Source: Acanthosepion esculentum
Taxonomy: Eukaryota > Mollusca > Cephalopoda > Sepiida > Sepiidae
Length of the DNA stretch: 64,000 bases
Assembly (NCBI GenBank): GCA_964036315.1
Contig: OZ038485.1
Span: forward strand, 102,866,542-102,930,541
Direction: 5' to 3'
A program made the position numbers and the translations under genes. Under the pieces are notes generated by a model. It did not search any database. It was not told where the DNA came from and was given only the letters and a program-made list of their open reading frames with translations. Shown here one piece after another: positions 63,430-64,000 of the stretch. Numbering within the stretch: position 1 is the first letter of the stretch; each line of letters begins with the position of its first letter.

Positions 63430-64000
63430 AAATTGTGATTGGCTTCAACTATGACCTCCAGACGACTTTAGAATCTCTTGCCACTCTTCTGGACGGTCTC
63501 CTTGTTTAAGTTGGTGAATGCTGCCATAATCCTTGCTTTGAGCTCAAGAAGTTTTATTGGTCTCTCACTCAACTGCGCTCCACACATAATAATCAAGGGG
63601 GTTGCTATCTGGGGAGTTAGGTGGCCAGATGTAAGGAGTGATGTGGTCGCAAAAATTGTCTGACAGTCATGACTGGGTATTCCTACTTGTGTGGGATGGT
63701 GCAGAGTCCTGTTACTAAACATAGGGTCTTCCAACAGCCACCCTCTTGTCCCAGGGCAGCACTAACTCCTCAAAGCACTTGATGTAAGCCTTTGTGTTAA
63801 GTCTGAGGCCCTGTGGGAAGATGAGTGGAGATATAATGTCACCATCACTAGTGCTCACTCCAAACACCATGATGTTGACTGGATATTTAGTTTTCATCAC
63901 TCTTAGTACATCTTTTGGGAACACAGCAAGCCAGCAGTTGTTCTGTGTATTCACCATTTTATGGCAGAAATTTTTCTTGTCTGAGAAAAACCAAAGCACG
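63430..64000 (-). pseudogene. mariner-like transposase, truncated by window end
   Basis: The minus strand from 64000 encodes 'FFSDKKNFCHKMVNTQNNCW', then 'NIMVFGVSTSDGDIISPLIF', 'PQGLRLNTKAYIKCFEELVL' and 'GRPYV', the catalytic region of a mariner-family transposase. After a frame break it continues with a degraded 'QDSAPSH' block and 'PPNSPDSNPLDYYVWSAVE', ending near 63440. Stops interrupt it. It is the same family as 17963-18312, where the middle is deleted. The N-terminus lies beyond the window. Confidence 0.85.

Overview
The window looks like a cephalopod, most probably octopus, nuclear contig. The organism call is inference from combined features: a split protein-coding gene with kilobase introns, very AT-rich DNA packed with (TA)n runs, many tRNA-derived SINEs, and old LINE, mariner/Tc1 and Ty3/Gypsy remnants. 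There is one 200-base assembly gap (28801-29000). No prokaryotic genes, CRISPR arrays or functional RNA genes were found.

The only confidently recognised host gene is the 3' end of a plus-strand gene homologous to vertebrate KIAA0513 (SBF1/SBF2-domain family). It has four coding exons: 12851-12990, 16114-16182, 17119-17213 and 27486-27535. All have consensus splice sites and consistent phases, a TGA stop lies at 27533, and two poly(A) signals follow. The upstream exons are outside the window or not recognisable in it. Two further exon-like segments (36207-36320 and 39975-40054) have good splice signals and stay in frame with exon 17119-17213. They could be an alternative 3' end, but this is unproven.

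Layout. 1-4400: palindromes, (TA)n runs and SINEs. 4860-7820: a frameshifted non-LTR retrotransposon with endonuclease and reverse transcriptase. 7880-12800: fragments of LINEs, mariner and SINEs, including a composite of a 5S-rRNA-like module joined to a tRNA-SINE body. 12800-27540: gene exons with introns full of repeats, including two mariner remnants in opposite orientation, a LINE copy carrying two nested insertions with target-site duplications, and a decayed Gypsy element (20480-24930) with a 194-bp tandem duplication. 27540-36100: 3' UTR, the gap, then a cluster of palindromic repeats interleaved with (TA)n, and a Tc1 deletion derivative. 36100-47500: mostly unique AT-rich DNA and a pyrimidine minisatellite. 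47500-51300: mariner fragment, SINE and satellite. 51318-56933: a minus-strand Ty3/Gypsy element with two 166-bp LTRs. 56940-64000: a second Gypsy fragment split by a full-length SINE, a second satellite array, tandem duplications, a LINE end and a mariner transposase running off the window.

The most unusual signals are the paired 5S+tRNA composite SINEs, hammerhead-ribozyme-like cores inside palindromic repeats, well-resolved nested insertions with empty-site comparisons, and intronic inverted repeats that could form long double-stranded RNA. All searches needed to confirm these are stated per finding; none was run.
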